A stretch of 64,000 nucleotides of DNA, from assembly GCF_008370255.1 (NCBI RefSeq), contig NZ_SEUI01000004.1, positions 197,987 to 261,986 of the forward strand. Direction: 5' to 3'. The position numbers and the translations under genes were made by a program. Below are positions 1-8,345 of this stretch, in pieces. This DNA comes from Pseudoalteromonas sp. FUC4 (lineage in GTDB: Bacteria; Pseudomonadota; Gammaproteobacteria; Enterobacterales; Alteromonadaceae). The notes under the pieces are model-generated. The model was not told the DNA's origin, did no database searches, and saw nothing but the letters and a program-made list of their open reading frames with translations. How positions within the stretch are numbered: the first letter of the stretch is position 1; each line of letters begins with the position of its first letter.

Positions 1-53
1 TTATTTGAAAGTAAATCAACCAGTACTTCACCAAAGCATATTGTGTGTTTCAT
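1..53 (-). CDS. PfkB-family sugar kinase, N-terminus only (partial)
   Basis: The first 53 bases, read leftward from an ATG at 53, encode MKHTICFGEVLVDLLSN and run off the window. The Gly-Glu-x-Leu-Val-Asp signature right at the N-terminus is typical of fructokinase-like PfkB (ribokinase-family) kinases, which phosphorylate a free sugar in the cytoplasm. It lies 16 bases downstream of the glycoside hydrolase stop on the same strand, so the two are probably co-transcribed and the kinase would act on the sugar the hydrolase releases. Only 17 residues are visible, so the substrate cannot be read. ADP-glucokinase-like or 2-keto-3-deoxygluconate-kinase-like relatives are alternatives. Confidence 0.7.
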   Translation of the reverse strand, partial: MKHTICFGEVLVDLLSN

Positions 54-69
54 GATCTTGCCTTAGTTG

Positions 70-1371
70 TTAGTCAAGTAGCCAATGTAATGCTATTGCA
101 GCTGTCCACGAGAAATCTTTACCACCACAGCCTGCACCTGTTTCTGGGTTAAAATATTCGTAGTAGCCTGACTTAACAACTAGGTTGCGAGTGTCATCTT
201 GAATTTTGTCAGCCGTTGTTGCAAAGCCTGCCTCTTTAAGGCCTATGGCTATCATCCAGTTGATGTGTAACCAAATCGGGCCACGCCAGTAGCGTTGTGG
301 CTCGTATTTTTCCTCTTTAGGGTGAGTAGATGCCACACTAAATTGGCTCGACTCAATAAAATCTTCGGTGGCTGTATTAATTATTTTAGTTTGCTCATCG
401 CTTGTTAAACCTGCATATACAGTTAATAGTGCAGCTGATGTTTTAACTTTAGCCAAGCTGTTAGTTAATACATCTCTGCAATAAAAGTACTGGCTTTGTT
501 CACACCATAAAGTGTTTATGGCTTGCTCTGTTATTTGTAAGCGCTGTGCTAAGTAATCAGTGCGAGTATCGTTTAAGCCAAGTTGTTCACCCATTTTGAG
601 TAAATCTTTGGTTGCACGGTGTAAAATAGCAATAATACCTAGGTCATTCATTTTATACGGACAGGTTTCGTAAATTACTTTACTGTCAAAGTTGTTACGT
701 TTAAAAAAGTCTACAAGGTATAAAAAGCGGTCGTATTCACTTTTATGTGGACGCTGAGAAGAATCTACATGACTTGTATCACGGCGCGTATATTCCCAAT
801 CCACACATGGCACAGCATGAAGAGCGTCATCCCACGATGGGCTGTTATCCATGCCCGATTCCCACGGGTGGTAGGTTACTACTAAGCCTGTTTTTTCAGG
901 ATCTCGGTCGTTGTACCACCATAAATGATAATCAACTACTTGTGAGAATAACGCTTTAACTTTTTGTTCTGCAAGTGCTTTATCTTTAGCGCTGGCAAGC
1001 ATTTCTTTCATTATAGTGGCGACTACTGGCGGCTGTGAAATAGACGTACTTTTAATTTTTTTATCCGAACCCCATACGTCAGGGCCAGGAAAATAAGTAT
1101 CAGAATCTTTATGAAACAAGATGTGCGGCACCATGCCATCATCCCATTGGCCTGAAAATAACACATCAATTTCTTGCCATGCGCGGCTTTCGTCTGATTT
1201 CATCCAGCCTAGTGCTGTAATGGCTGAATCCCAGTTCCACTGAAACGGGTATAGGCCATGTGTTGGTACTGTATAGCCACCTAAGTCGTTTGCTATAAGT
1301 GTTTTAGTAGCAAGGTCTGCAAGCGATGAAGCCGTTGCTGAGTCAATTTTACCGCTGTTTATAGTAGTCAT
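70..1371 (-). CDS. MGH1-like (GH63-related) glycoside hydrolase, probable glucosylglycerate/mannosylglycerate hydrolase
   Basis: This is a 433-residue cytoplasmic protein without a signal peptide. It has the (alpha/alpha)6-barrel hallmarks of the mannosylglycerate hydrolase MGH1-like family: FQWNWDSA near residues 43-50, GQWDDGMVPH near 74-83, ESGMDNSPSWD near 171-181 and EYFNPETG near 405. In the characterised glycosyl-glycerate hydrolases the acid is an Asp in the ESGxDNSPxWD motif and the base is a Glu near the C-terminus in an EYF context, and both are present here. I chose the ATG at 1371, preceded by an AAAGAG-like ribosome site, because an upstream extension to 1476 has no family-like residues. 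A divergent TonB receptor, a symporter and a glycerate kinase fit a substrate that yields glycerate. Trehalase-like or other GH63 activity remains possible. Confidence 0.75.
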   Translation of the reverse strand: MTTINSGKIDSATASSLADLATKTLIANDLGGYTVPTHGLYPFQWNWDSAITALGWMKSDESRAWQEIDVLFSGQWDDGMVPHILFHKDSDTYFPGPDVWGSDKKIKSTSISQPPVVATIMKEMLASAKDKALAEQKVKALFSQVVDYHLWWYNDRDPEKTGLVVTYHPWESGMDNSPSWDDALHAVPCVDWEYTRRDTSHVDSSQRPHKSEYDRFLYLVDFFKRNNFDSKVIYETCPYKMNDLGIIAILHRATKDLLKMGEQLGLNDTRTDYLAQRLQITEQAINTLWCEQSQYFYCRDVLTNSLAKVKTSAALLTVYAGLTSDEQTKIINTATEDFIESSQFSVASTHPKEEKYEPQRYWRGPIWLHINWMIAIGLKEAGFATTADKIQDDTRNLVVKSGYYEYFNPETGAGCGGKDFSWTAAIALHWLLD

Positions 1372-1567
1372 ATTGGGTGCTCTTTGTGTGTTATTTTCGA
1401 TTTGGATAATATTAAAGCACTCATTATGGGTTGTAAATGTTTTTTTTCTGTGCTTAAATCCTGTTCGAAGTAACAAAAAACTAACATGTTTACTTGATTA
1501 TTTCGGCTTTGCTTAGCCACACTCTAAGTAAATACACACAGACAACTAGCACAATTGGAGAATACCC
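1372..1567. promoter_or_regulatory. Divergent control region between the hydrolase and TonB-receptor units
   Basis: This 196-base gap separates two divergent units of the presumed glycosyl-glycerate locus, so it must hold both promoters and probably the operator of the ROK regulator encoded at 7114. I see a small hairpin (GGCT-TTGCTT-AGCC, near 1505-1519) and inverted GTTTACTT / AAGTAAAT segments that could be operator half-sites. Neither is a convincing match to a named operator. The presence of promoters is inferred from gene orientation. Confidence 0.4.
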
Positions 1568-4009
1568 GTGAATAAAACAACGATCGCCTCTATTGTATCT
1601 TTATGCCTTGCACAGGGCGCTTATGCAGCAGAAGAAACTGCACCAGATACAGCAAAAAAAGCTAACAACGTTGAGCGTATTATCGTCTCTGGTACCAGTA
1701 AAGGGCGTGTTATTTCAGACACTCCACAATCAGTAACATCTATTAGTGAAGACGAGCTGGTAAAGCTGTCTTCAAGTAGCCAAGCGGATGTGCTTCGCTA
1801 TATTCCGGGTATTAAAGTGGAAGGCGGTGGCGGTGAAGTCGCTACAAATCTTCAAGTAAGAGGATTACCTTCATCGGGTCAGTTTCAGTTTACGCCACTG
1901 TCGTACGACGGTTCACCTAGTTTGAGTGTTTTTGGTTTAAACTCATCGGCGTTTGATGTGTATTACCGTAATGATTTGGGTATTGAGCGTGTAGAGTTTG
2001 TACGGGGTGGTGTATCTAATTTATTTGGCCAAGGCTCTGTGGCCGGCATTATTAACTACATTTCTAAAACGGGCAGTGACGATCCGCAAAGTACCGTACA
2101 AATGGAGCTTTCTGACCAAGGGCGTACTCGCTTAGATTTTGCAACGAGCGGTCCACTTAATGAAGATGGCTTATATTACGCACTTTCTGGTTTTTACCGT
2201 TACGATGAGGGCCCGTTAGATACAGGCCTTGAGACTAAAGGTACACAGTTGCGTGGTAATATTCGTAAAGAATTTGATGATGGCTCTGGCTCATTTACTG
2301 TTTACGGACAGTACATTGACGACCAAGCGCAGTTTTACTTACCTATTCCACTTGATGGCGACAGCCGCGAGCGCTTAATTGGTAACGATGGTCGTGAAGT
2401 CGAATCACTGCAAACGGCGCAAGTATCTAACTTAACGTACGATACAGCAAATGGTCGTTATGAATCGCCAATCAGCGATGGTGTAGTTACTAAAGGTGGT
2501 TCTATTTCAGTGGTGTTTGAAAAAGAACTCGCTAACGATTTTGCCATTAACATGCGCAGTAAATACGCTAAATACCAACACGAATTTAATTTATTTTTAG
2601 ACGGCGACGGTATTATTAATGTACCTGAAAGCCAAGACGACTTCTTAGCTAACAGAGGGCTAGGTGATGCAAGCGGTGCTGAGTTTTCTTATGTTAATTC
2701 AGGTGTCGCACTTGCAAGTGATGACTTACTATTTGCTAACCGTATTTTAGACCGCGACCGCCCAGCTGAAGATTTTTCTGCAGAATTTAATATCATCAAA
2801 AGTATTTTTGTAGGTGATTTTAGCCACGATATTACAGTTGGTACATTTTTCTCGCACAGTGAAGCCGACGACGATAACGTTATTACAACTTATTTAGGTG
2901 AGTTTAATAACAATCCTCGCTTAATCGACTTAACGTATACCGATGTTAATGGCGATGAGGTTCAGTACACTCAAAATGGTATTAGTGGCCCAGGTATTTC
3001 TTATACTAACCAAACCATTAGCGCTACCCGCAGAGCATTGTACGTAGCGGATCAAATGGAAAGTGACGATTGGATTTTTGACTTTGGTGTTCGCTACGAA
3101 GAAATTGAAGGAAAAATTAGTCGCGAAGGCAGCCAAGTAGTTCAGATTTCAGATGATCCAACGCTTGCACCTAACTTACAAGTTAACACTACGGGCAGTG
3201 GTGTAATGACTTACGGCGAAGTCGACACGTCTGAATTTGCTGTATCAGGAGCGGCGTTATATCGCTTAACTGACAATTTAAATGTATATGCCAATGCATC
3301 TCGCGGGTTTTTCTTCCCAGAAATTAGGGGTATTCAGTTTAATGATTTAGGCGAGCCAGCTAGCTACGAAGCCGAAATTGTTGAGCAAGGCGAGCTAGGT
3401 GTTAAGTTTTTTGATAACGACTTTAGCGGCAGCATTGCGTTATTTAGAACTGACTTAAAAGACAGACGCAGCGTAGACTTTGTAAATGATGGTAATGGGG
3501 GCGTATTAGAGCTGCCAGTAATGCAATCAACTAAAGCAACGGGTGTGGAGCTTACCGGTCGTTACGATATTACCGATGAGTGGGCTGTTGATGCCAATAT
3601 GACCTATACCGATCACGAATTTACTGAGTTTGACTCAGACCCTTCTATTATTGGTAACGAATTACGTCGTAAACCAAAAATATTATTTAACTCATCTATT
3701 AGCTACACCGCAGATAACTGGGATGCATCGATTTACCATAACTTTACCGGTAAAAACTATGCTAACGACTCAAACTCGGTAGAACTTGATTCATTCCACT
3801 TATTTAGATTTGATGCAGGATATAACTGGCAAGTTGCACCAGAGCAAACAGTACGCTTAAGCGTTGGGGTATTTAATCTGTTTGATTCTGACGGTGTTAC
3901 TGAAGGTTCACCTCGTCTAGGTAACAGCCAAACGGCAGATAACCCATACTTTGTAGGTCGCCCAATTCTCCCACGACGCGTTACTTTAAGAGTTAAATAC
4001 GACTTTTAA
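1568..4009 (+). CDS. TonB-dependent outer-membrane receptor
   Basis: An 813-residue outer-membrane receptor that imports a ligand using TonB energy. A signal peptide (residues about 1-20, ending AYA) is followed by a plug domain (about 35-165) with VERIIVSGTSKG and ERVEFVRGGVSNLFGQGSVAGIINYISK, the latter a standard plug motif. A beta-barrel with many alternating aromatic strands follows and ends in the consensus C-terminal FxVKYDF-type strand. The start is a GTG preceded by GGAG seven bases upstream. A strong terminator follows at 4023, so the gene may form its own unit ahead of the symporter operon. Context suggests that the ligand is the glycoside handled by the neighbouring hydrolase. The family itself does not reveal the ligand. 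Confidence 0.9.
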   Translation: MNKTTIASIVSLCLAQGAYAAEETAPDTAKKANNVERIIVSGTSKGRVISDTPQSVTSISEDELVKLSSSSQADVLRYIPGIKVEGGGGEVATNLQVRGLPSSGQFQFTPLSYDGSPSLSVFGLNSSAFDVYYRNDLGIERVEFVRGGVSNLFGQGSVAGIINYISKTGSDDPQSTVQMELSDQGRTRLDFATSGPLNEDGLYYALSGFYRYDEGPLDTGLETKGTQLRGNIRKEFDDGSGSFTVYGQYIDDQAQFYLPIPLDGDSRERLIGNDGREVESLQTAQVSNLTYDTANGRYESPISDGVVTKGGSISVVFEKELANDFAINMRSKYAKYQHEFNLFLDGDGIINVPESQDDFLANRGLGDASGAEFSYVNSGVALASDDLLFANRILDRDRPAEDFSAEFNIIKSIFVGDFSHDITVGTFFSHSEADDDNVITTYLGEFNNNPRLIDLTYTDVNGDEVQYTQNGISGPGISYTNQTISATRRALYVADQMESDDWIFDFGVRYEEIEGKISREGSQVVQISDDPTLAPNLQVNTTGSGVMTYGEVDTSEFAVSGAALYRLTDNLNVYANASRGFFFPEIRGIQFNDLGEPASYEAEIVEQGELGVKFFDNDFSGSIALFRTDLKDRRSVDFVNDGNGGVLELPVMQSTKATGVELTGRYDITDEWAVDANMTYTDHEFTEFDSDPSIIGNELRRKPKILFNSSISYTADNWDASIYHNFTGKNYANDSNSVELDSFHLFRFDAGYNWQVAPEQTVRLSVGVFNLFDSDGVTEGSPRLGNSQTADNPYFVGRPILPRRVTLRVKYDF

Positions 4010-4022
4010 ATAAATGCTTTAT

Positions 4023-4057
4023 GCCTATTAACTCACTTTGGGGTTAATAGGCTTTTT
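4023..4057 (+). terminator. Rho-independent terminator after the TonB receptor
   Basis: A perfect ten-base inverted repeat (GCCTATTAAC / GTTAATAGGC) with a ten-base loop is followed directly by five T residues, 14 bases past the receptor stop codon. Confidence 0.85.
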
Positions 4058-4206
4058 GCATTGTGATGCATTTTTCAGCTAAGTTAGCTACAGGTTTATC
4101 TTTTTGACTAGGCTCGTTTATTCAAAAAGGTAAGGGCAGGTAGCCGCTTGGTATTTTAATTTTGAAAAGGCGCAGTGTTTTCATATTGTGAATACGCGAA
4201 TTAATT

Positions 4207-5787
4207 ATGAATATATTAGATTTTTCAATAGTTGCTCTTTATCTTGGTGCCTTATTGGTAATGGGATTTATGCTACGCGAACAAACCAATAAAAGTGATT
4301 ACTTTTTAGGGGGTAAAAGCTTAGGTTGGAAACCTTTGGCTTTGTCGGTAATGGCCACTCAGCTTTCGGCTATTAGCTTTATTTCGGCTCCTGCATTTGT
4401 TGGTTTGCGTGAAGGCGGTGGTATGCAATGGCTCTCGTATGAGCTGGGTGTTCCGCTGGCGATGATTTTAATTTTAGCGACTATTTTACCCAAGCTTTAT
4501 AAAAGCGGCATTGTCAGTATTTACGATTATTTAGAAATGCGCTTTGGCCGCTCAACCCGTGTGCTTATTAGTGTGGTGTTTCAATTTAGCCGTGCGTTTG
4601 CCACCGGCATTATGATTTACGCGGTATCGCTTATTTTACAAGGCACCATGGGGATAGAAGCATGGCAAGCAATTGTACTAACGGGAGTTATAACCGTTTT
4701 GTATTCACTGCAAGGCGGGATGAAAGCTGTAGTGTACGGTGATGCGATTCAAATGATCATCATTGTATTGGGTACTATTGCTTGTATTGGATTTGGATTA
4801 TATCACTTAGGTGGGGTTGATACCTTTATTGCCAATATTGATTCGAGCCGATTAGAAGCGATTAAGTTTGATTCATTTGGTTTTAGTGGAGATGGCTTTG
4901 GCTTTTTACCGATGATTTTTGGTGGTGTGGTACTTTACGCCTCTTACTATGGGTGTGACCAAACGCAAGCGCAACGTGCGCTCAGTGCAAAAGATCCTAA
5001 AAACCTACGCTACATGATTTTAGCAAATGGTGTAGTGCGCTTTCCTATTACTATTTTATATTGTGTGTCGGGTTTAATTGTAGGCACACTGGCAATGAGT
5101 AACCCTGAATTTTTAGCAAAAATTCCAGCAGATAACCCTGATTGGATGATGCCTATATTTATTTTAGATTACCTACCGCACGGCTTAATTGGTTTGTTAG
5201 TTGTCGCTATTTTGTCGGCAGCGATGTCGTCACTTAGCTCTGCAATTAATTCACTTTCGGCGGTAAGTATTGAAGATTACAGCCGTATATCTAATAAAGA
5301 GCTAGACCAACCATCTTACTTAAAGTTAGCAAAATACTTAGGTTTAGCATGGGGCGCAATTACCTTAGTACTATCACTTTTTGCCGGTGACATAGCGCCG
5401 ACCATTATTGAAGCTATTAACAAAGTCGGCTCGTTATTTTATGGCCCAATACTGGCAGTATTTTTAGTTGCTGTATTAAGTAAACGCAGTGCTGCATTGC
5501 ATGCCAATATTGGCTTAATTAGTGGTGTATTAATTAATTTGTTGGTGTCGGTATTTGCGCCAGATGTTTTTTGGTTTTGGTGGAATTTTATCGGTTTTGT
5601 AAGCGCTGCGGTGATCATTTATGTTACGAGTCGTTTAATTCCAAGAGAGGTAAACGAAGTCACAAAAGTACAAAATGCCGAGACAGTATCAAACTCAATT
5701 TTAACTGGCAAAGATATCGTTATGCTACTTAGCATGTTTATTGTGATGATATTAATTTGTTTAGCTATTCCTTCAATTTTTTCGTGA
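4207..5787 (+). CDS. Sodium:solute symporter (SSS family)
   Basis: A 526-residue inner-membrane protein of the solute:sodium symporter family, which drives uptake of sugars, vitamins or organic solutes with Na+. The N-terminal run SDYFLGGKSLGWKPLALSVMATQLSAISFISAPAFVG is characteristic of this family (TM1/TM2 region). About 13-14 hydrophobic segments follow, including an extra one at residues 500-520. No strong ribosome site precedes the ATG. Ten bases separate its stop from the glycerate kinase start, so the pair is surely co-transcribed. The operon places it as the inner-membrane step after the TonB receptor, bringing the glycoside to the cytoplasmic hydrolase. Its substrate is inferred from neighbours only. 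Confidence 0.9.
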   Translation: MNILDFSIVALYLGALLVMGFMLREQTNKSDYFLGGKSLGWKPLALSVMATQLSAISFISAPAFVGLREGGGMQWLSYELGVPLAMILILATILPKLYKSGIVSIYDYLEMRFGRSTRVLISVVFQFSRAFATGIMIYAVSLILQGTMGIEAWQAIVLTGVITVLYSLQGGMKAVVYGDAIQMIIIVLGTIACIGFGLYHLGGVDTFIANIDSSRLEAIKFDSFGFSGDGFGFLPMIFGGVVLYASYYGCDQTQAQRALSAKDPKNLRYMILANGVVRFPITILYCVSGLIVGTLAMSNPEFLAKIPADNPDWMMPIFILDYLPHGLIGLLVVAILSAAMSSLSSAINSLSAVSIEDYSRISNKELDQPSYLKLAKYLGLAWGAITLVLSLFAGDIAPTIIEAINKVGSLFYGPILAVFLVAVLSKRSAALHANIGLISGVLINLLVSVFAPDVFWFWWNFIGFVSAAVIIYVTSRLIPREVNEVTKVQNAETVSNSILTGKDIVMLLSMFIVMILICLAIPSIFS

Positions 5788-5797
5788 GCTGTGACTA

Positions 5798-7039
5798 ATG
5801 GATTCTAAAAAGTTGTTTTTAATTGATTTATTTACCACTGCGGTAAATGCCTGCAAACCGAGTGCTTGCATGAGTAAGTATTTAGAAAATGTAGATGCAA
5901 GCAAAGGTTTGTGTGTAGTTGGGGCGGGTAAAGCCGCCGCTGAAATGGCCGCCGAAGTTAATCGCTTTTATGGTGATAAATGTTTTGGCGCAGTGGTAAC
6001 ACGTTATGGCTACGAAAGTAGCGGTGATACTGGGCGAATTAAAGTGCTTAGTGCAAACCACCCAACACCAGACGATAACAGCTTAGCTGCTGGCAAAGAG
6101 TTATTGGAGCTTGTAAAAAATAATCCGGCTGATATTCCTATTTTGTTTATTATTTCGGGCGGCGGTTCGTCGTTGATGTGCCTACCTGTTGATGATGTGC
6201 CTTTTTCACAAAAGCAAAAGCTTAATCAGTTTTTACTTAGAAGTGGTGCAAGCGTTGATGAAATAAATGTAGTGCGTAAGCAGTTGTCACTTGTTAAAGG
6301 CGGTAAGTTAGCGCAGGCCGCTAAGTCGGATTACGTTACGCTTATTATTTCAGATGTAGTGGGGGATAAACCAAGTGATATAGCATCAGGCCCTACTATT
6401 AGCGATGGCAGTACTAAAGCCGCTGCACTGGCTATTTTACAAAAGTACAATTGGCCGGTAATTACAGAGGTTCAAGCGCATTTATTAAAACCAGAGCAAG
6501 AACGAGTTGCTGATACCGTGGGTGAGTACTTTATTATTGCAAATGCGCAGCATGCTATTGATAGCGCTATAGGTGTTGCACAGCACGAAGGCTGGGAAAC
6601 CCAGGTACTAGGGTATGATATTCAAGGCGAGGCTAAAGAAGTTGCAAAGCAACATGCGGCTATCGCTCTTGAGCAAAAAGCCCAAGGCAAGCGCGTTATG
6701 TTGTTCTCAGGTGGCGAGCTTACCGTAACCGTTGCTGATGTTTATGGCGATGGCGGGCCCAATCAGGAATACTTAATGGCGTTGGCTGAGGTACTTAATG
6801 GCGAAGCGGGTATTTACGCACTTGCTTGTGATACCGATGGTGTTGATGGTAGTAAAGATGTAGCGGGTGCGTATATAAATAACAGTACGATTGCTCGCGC
6901 ACAAGATGCAGGCGAAAACTTACACGCACAGTTAGAAGGACATAATAGCCATCAGTTTTTTAAAGCCATTGATGATTTAATTATTACTGGGCCAACTAAC
7001 ACAAATGTGAATGATTTTAGAGTGATAGTGATTGAGTAG
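5798..7039 (+). CDS. gckA: Glycerate 2-kinase (DUF4147/MOFRL type)
   Basis: A 413-residue cytoplasmic kinase of the GckA/TtuD family, which converts D-glycerate and ATP to 2-phosphoglycerate. The N-terminal DUF4147 domain contains VVGAGKAAAEMA (about residues 40-51), ANHPTPDDNS, the glycine-rich FIISGGGSSLM, and ISDVVGDKPSDIASGPT. The C-terminal MOFRL domain contains FSGGELTVTV, GGPNQEYLMAL, ACDTDGVDG and TGPTNTNVND. Length and motif order match complete family members. It sits between the symporter (10-base gap) and the ROK regulator. In this setting its job is probably to channel the glycerate released by the hydrolase into lower glycolysis. The family assignment is strong; the physiological source of glycerate is inferred. 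Confidence 0.92.
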   Translation: MDSKKLFLIDLFTTAVNACKPSACMSKYLENVDASKGLCVVGAGKAAAEMAAEVNRFYGDKCFGAVVTRYGYESSGDTGRIKVLSANHPTPDDNSLAAGKELLELVKNNPADIPILFIISGGGSSLMCLPVDDVPFSQKQKLNQFLLRSGASVDEINVVRKQLSLVKGGKLAQAAKSDYVTLIISDVVGDKPSDIASGPTISDGSTKAAALAILQKYNWPVITEVQAHLLKPEQERVADTVGEYFIIANAQHAIDSAIGVAQHEGWETQVLGYDIQGEAKEVAKQHAAIALEQKAQGKRVMLFSGGELTVTVADVYGDGGPNQEYLMALAEVLNGEAGIYALACDTDGVDGSKDVAGAYINNSTIARAQDAGENLHAQLEGHNSHQFFKAIDDLIITGPTNTNVNDFRVIVIE

Positions 7040-7113
7040 GCGCAGTTTGCCCACTTGTTCTTTATAATGGTTTCACGTAATCTTGTGCTCCAATTTTGTT
7101 AGGGTTAATAGCT

Positions 7114-8271
7114 ATGTTTTCGTTAAACAACAGTAACTTATTACGCTCTGGTTTTGAGCTTGGAAAAGGCGAAAAACTATTTCAAGATATTGAGCGCGAT
7201 ATTATAAAAGTGGTGTTTTGGGAAAAGTGCGTAACTCAAAGTCATATTGTGAGCGCAACTCGTATTCCACAGCAAACTGTGTCGCGTTTACTTAAGTCGT
7301 TAACCCAACACGGTGTAATTGTACAAACTGATACGCTAATACCTAATAAAAAAGGCAAACCTGGGTTTGGCATTGCCCTTAATCCCGATTACGGATTTAC
7401 CTTTGGCTTAGCTATTTTGCTTGATGCTATTTCGCTTGCTGTAATGGACTTTACGGGAAAGGTGGTTTACACCCATATGCAGCTAATGTCGGATATGAGC
7501 ATTAATAATGTGCTTAAATGTGCACAAAAGCTGGTGGAAGATATAAGCGCAGAGCGCGATATTCCGAGTGAAAAAGTACTGGGGATGGGCGTGGGGATCT
7601 CTGGCTTTTTTAGCTCAATGGACGGTAAAATGAATACCCACCATATGCTAGAAGAGTGGTCGCAGGTTGATATTATCGATATTGTGTCGCAGCATTTTCA
7701 ACTCCCTACTTGGGTTGTTAACGATGCAACAGGCGCAGCTGCAGGCGAGGGCGTTGCAGGTATTGGTCGTGAGTACAAAAACTTTGTTTATATGTTTGTA
7801 TCGGCCGCATTTGGTGGTGGTATTGTAAATAATGGCGACGTACTGCGCGGTACATACGGAAATGCAGGTGAGCTTGGCGACATGCTACCGCCTAAATTAT
7901 ATGCCCACCCTAATCTTGAATTATTAAAACGTATTTTGAAAAAAAATGGCGTAGCGGTTACTTCTATTTACGACCTGCATGACAACTTTGACCCCGATTG
8001 GCCAGGCGTTGAAGAGTGGCTGTTTAAAGTTCAAGACTCATTTGATTTAGTGGCAACCTGTTGCTCTGCATTATTAGATGCTGAAGCGATTATTATTGGT
8101 GGCCATATTCCAAAAGAGTTGGCTGAAAAGGTTATTGCACGTACAGAGGTTTATGCACAATTTAGACGTGGCGCTAAACGCCCTATGCCTAAGTTGGTGG
8201 TATCTAATATTGATAATTTTCCGGTATCAATTGGCGCAGCCACATTGCCATTTAGAGAATTGTGTTTGTAG
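7114..8271 (+). CDS. ROK-family transcriptional regulator
   Basis: A 385-residue protein. Residues about 1-90 form a winged helix-turn-helix (CVTQSHIVSATRIPQQTVSRLLKSLTQHGVI), and the rest is a ROK sugar-kinase-like fold with GMGVGISGFF, VVNDATGAAAGEG and an AFGGGIVNNG(D)VLRG segment. This is the NagC/Mlc/XylR type of sugar-responsive repressor. The usual ROK zinc-site cysteines are not obvious, which suggests a degenerate ROK domain used only for sensing. The ATG at 7114 has AGGG nine bases upstream; a TTG 18 bases earlier has no such support. Placed last in the symporter-glycerate kinase unit, it probably controls this catabolic locus, including the divergent promoters at 1372-1567. Confidence 0.85.
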   Translation: MFSLNNSNLLRSGFELGKGEKLFQDIERDIIKVVFWEKCVTQSHIVSATRIPQQTVSRLLKSLTQHGVIVQTDTLIPNKKGKPGFGIALNPDYGFTFGLAILLDAISLAVMDFTGKVVYTHMQLMSDMSINNVLKCAQKLVEDISAERDIPSEKVLGMGVGISGFFSSMDGKMNTHHMLEEWSQVDIIDIVSQHFQLPTWVVNDATGAAAGEGVAGIGREYKNFVYMFVSAAFGGGIVNNGDVLRGTYGNAGELGDMLPPKLYAHPNLELLKRILKKNGVAVTSIYDLHDNFDPDWPGVEEWLFKVQDSFDLVATCCSALLDAEAIIIGGHIPKELAEKVIARTEVYAQFRRGAKRPMPKLVVSNIDNFPVSIGAATLPFRELCL

Positions 8272-8297
8272 GGTAAAAAACACACATTTTAAAAACA

Positions 8298-8334
8298 AAA
8301 AAGCCGATATTGTTTATGCAATATCGGCTTTTTT
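8298..8334. terminator. Bidirectional terminator between the ROK regulator and S9 peptidase
   Basis: A perfect stem AAAAAGCCGATATTG / CAATATCGGCTTTTT with a six-base loop lies between the convergent genes. Runs of T on the right and of A on the left let it serve both strands. Confidence 0.9.
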
Positions 8335-8345
8335 GTTTGGGTTAC

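Noticed and set aside
1372..1567. A defined operator for the ROK regulator
   Set aside because: Only weak, widely spaced inverted half-sites are visible; no clear palindrome can be supported.
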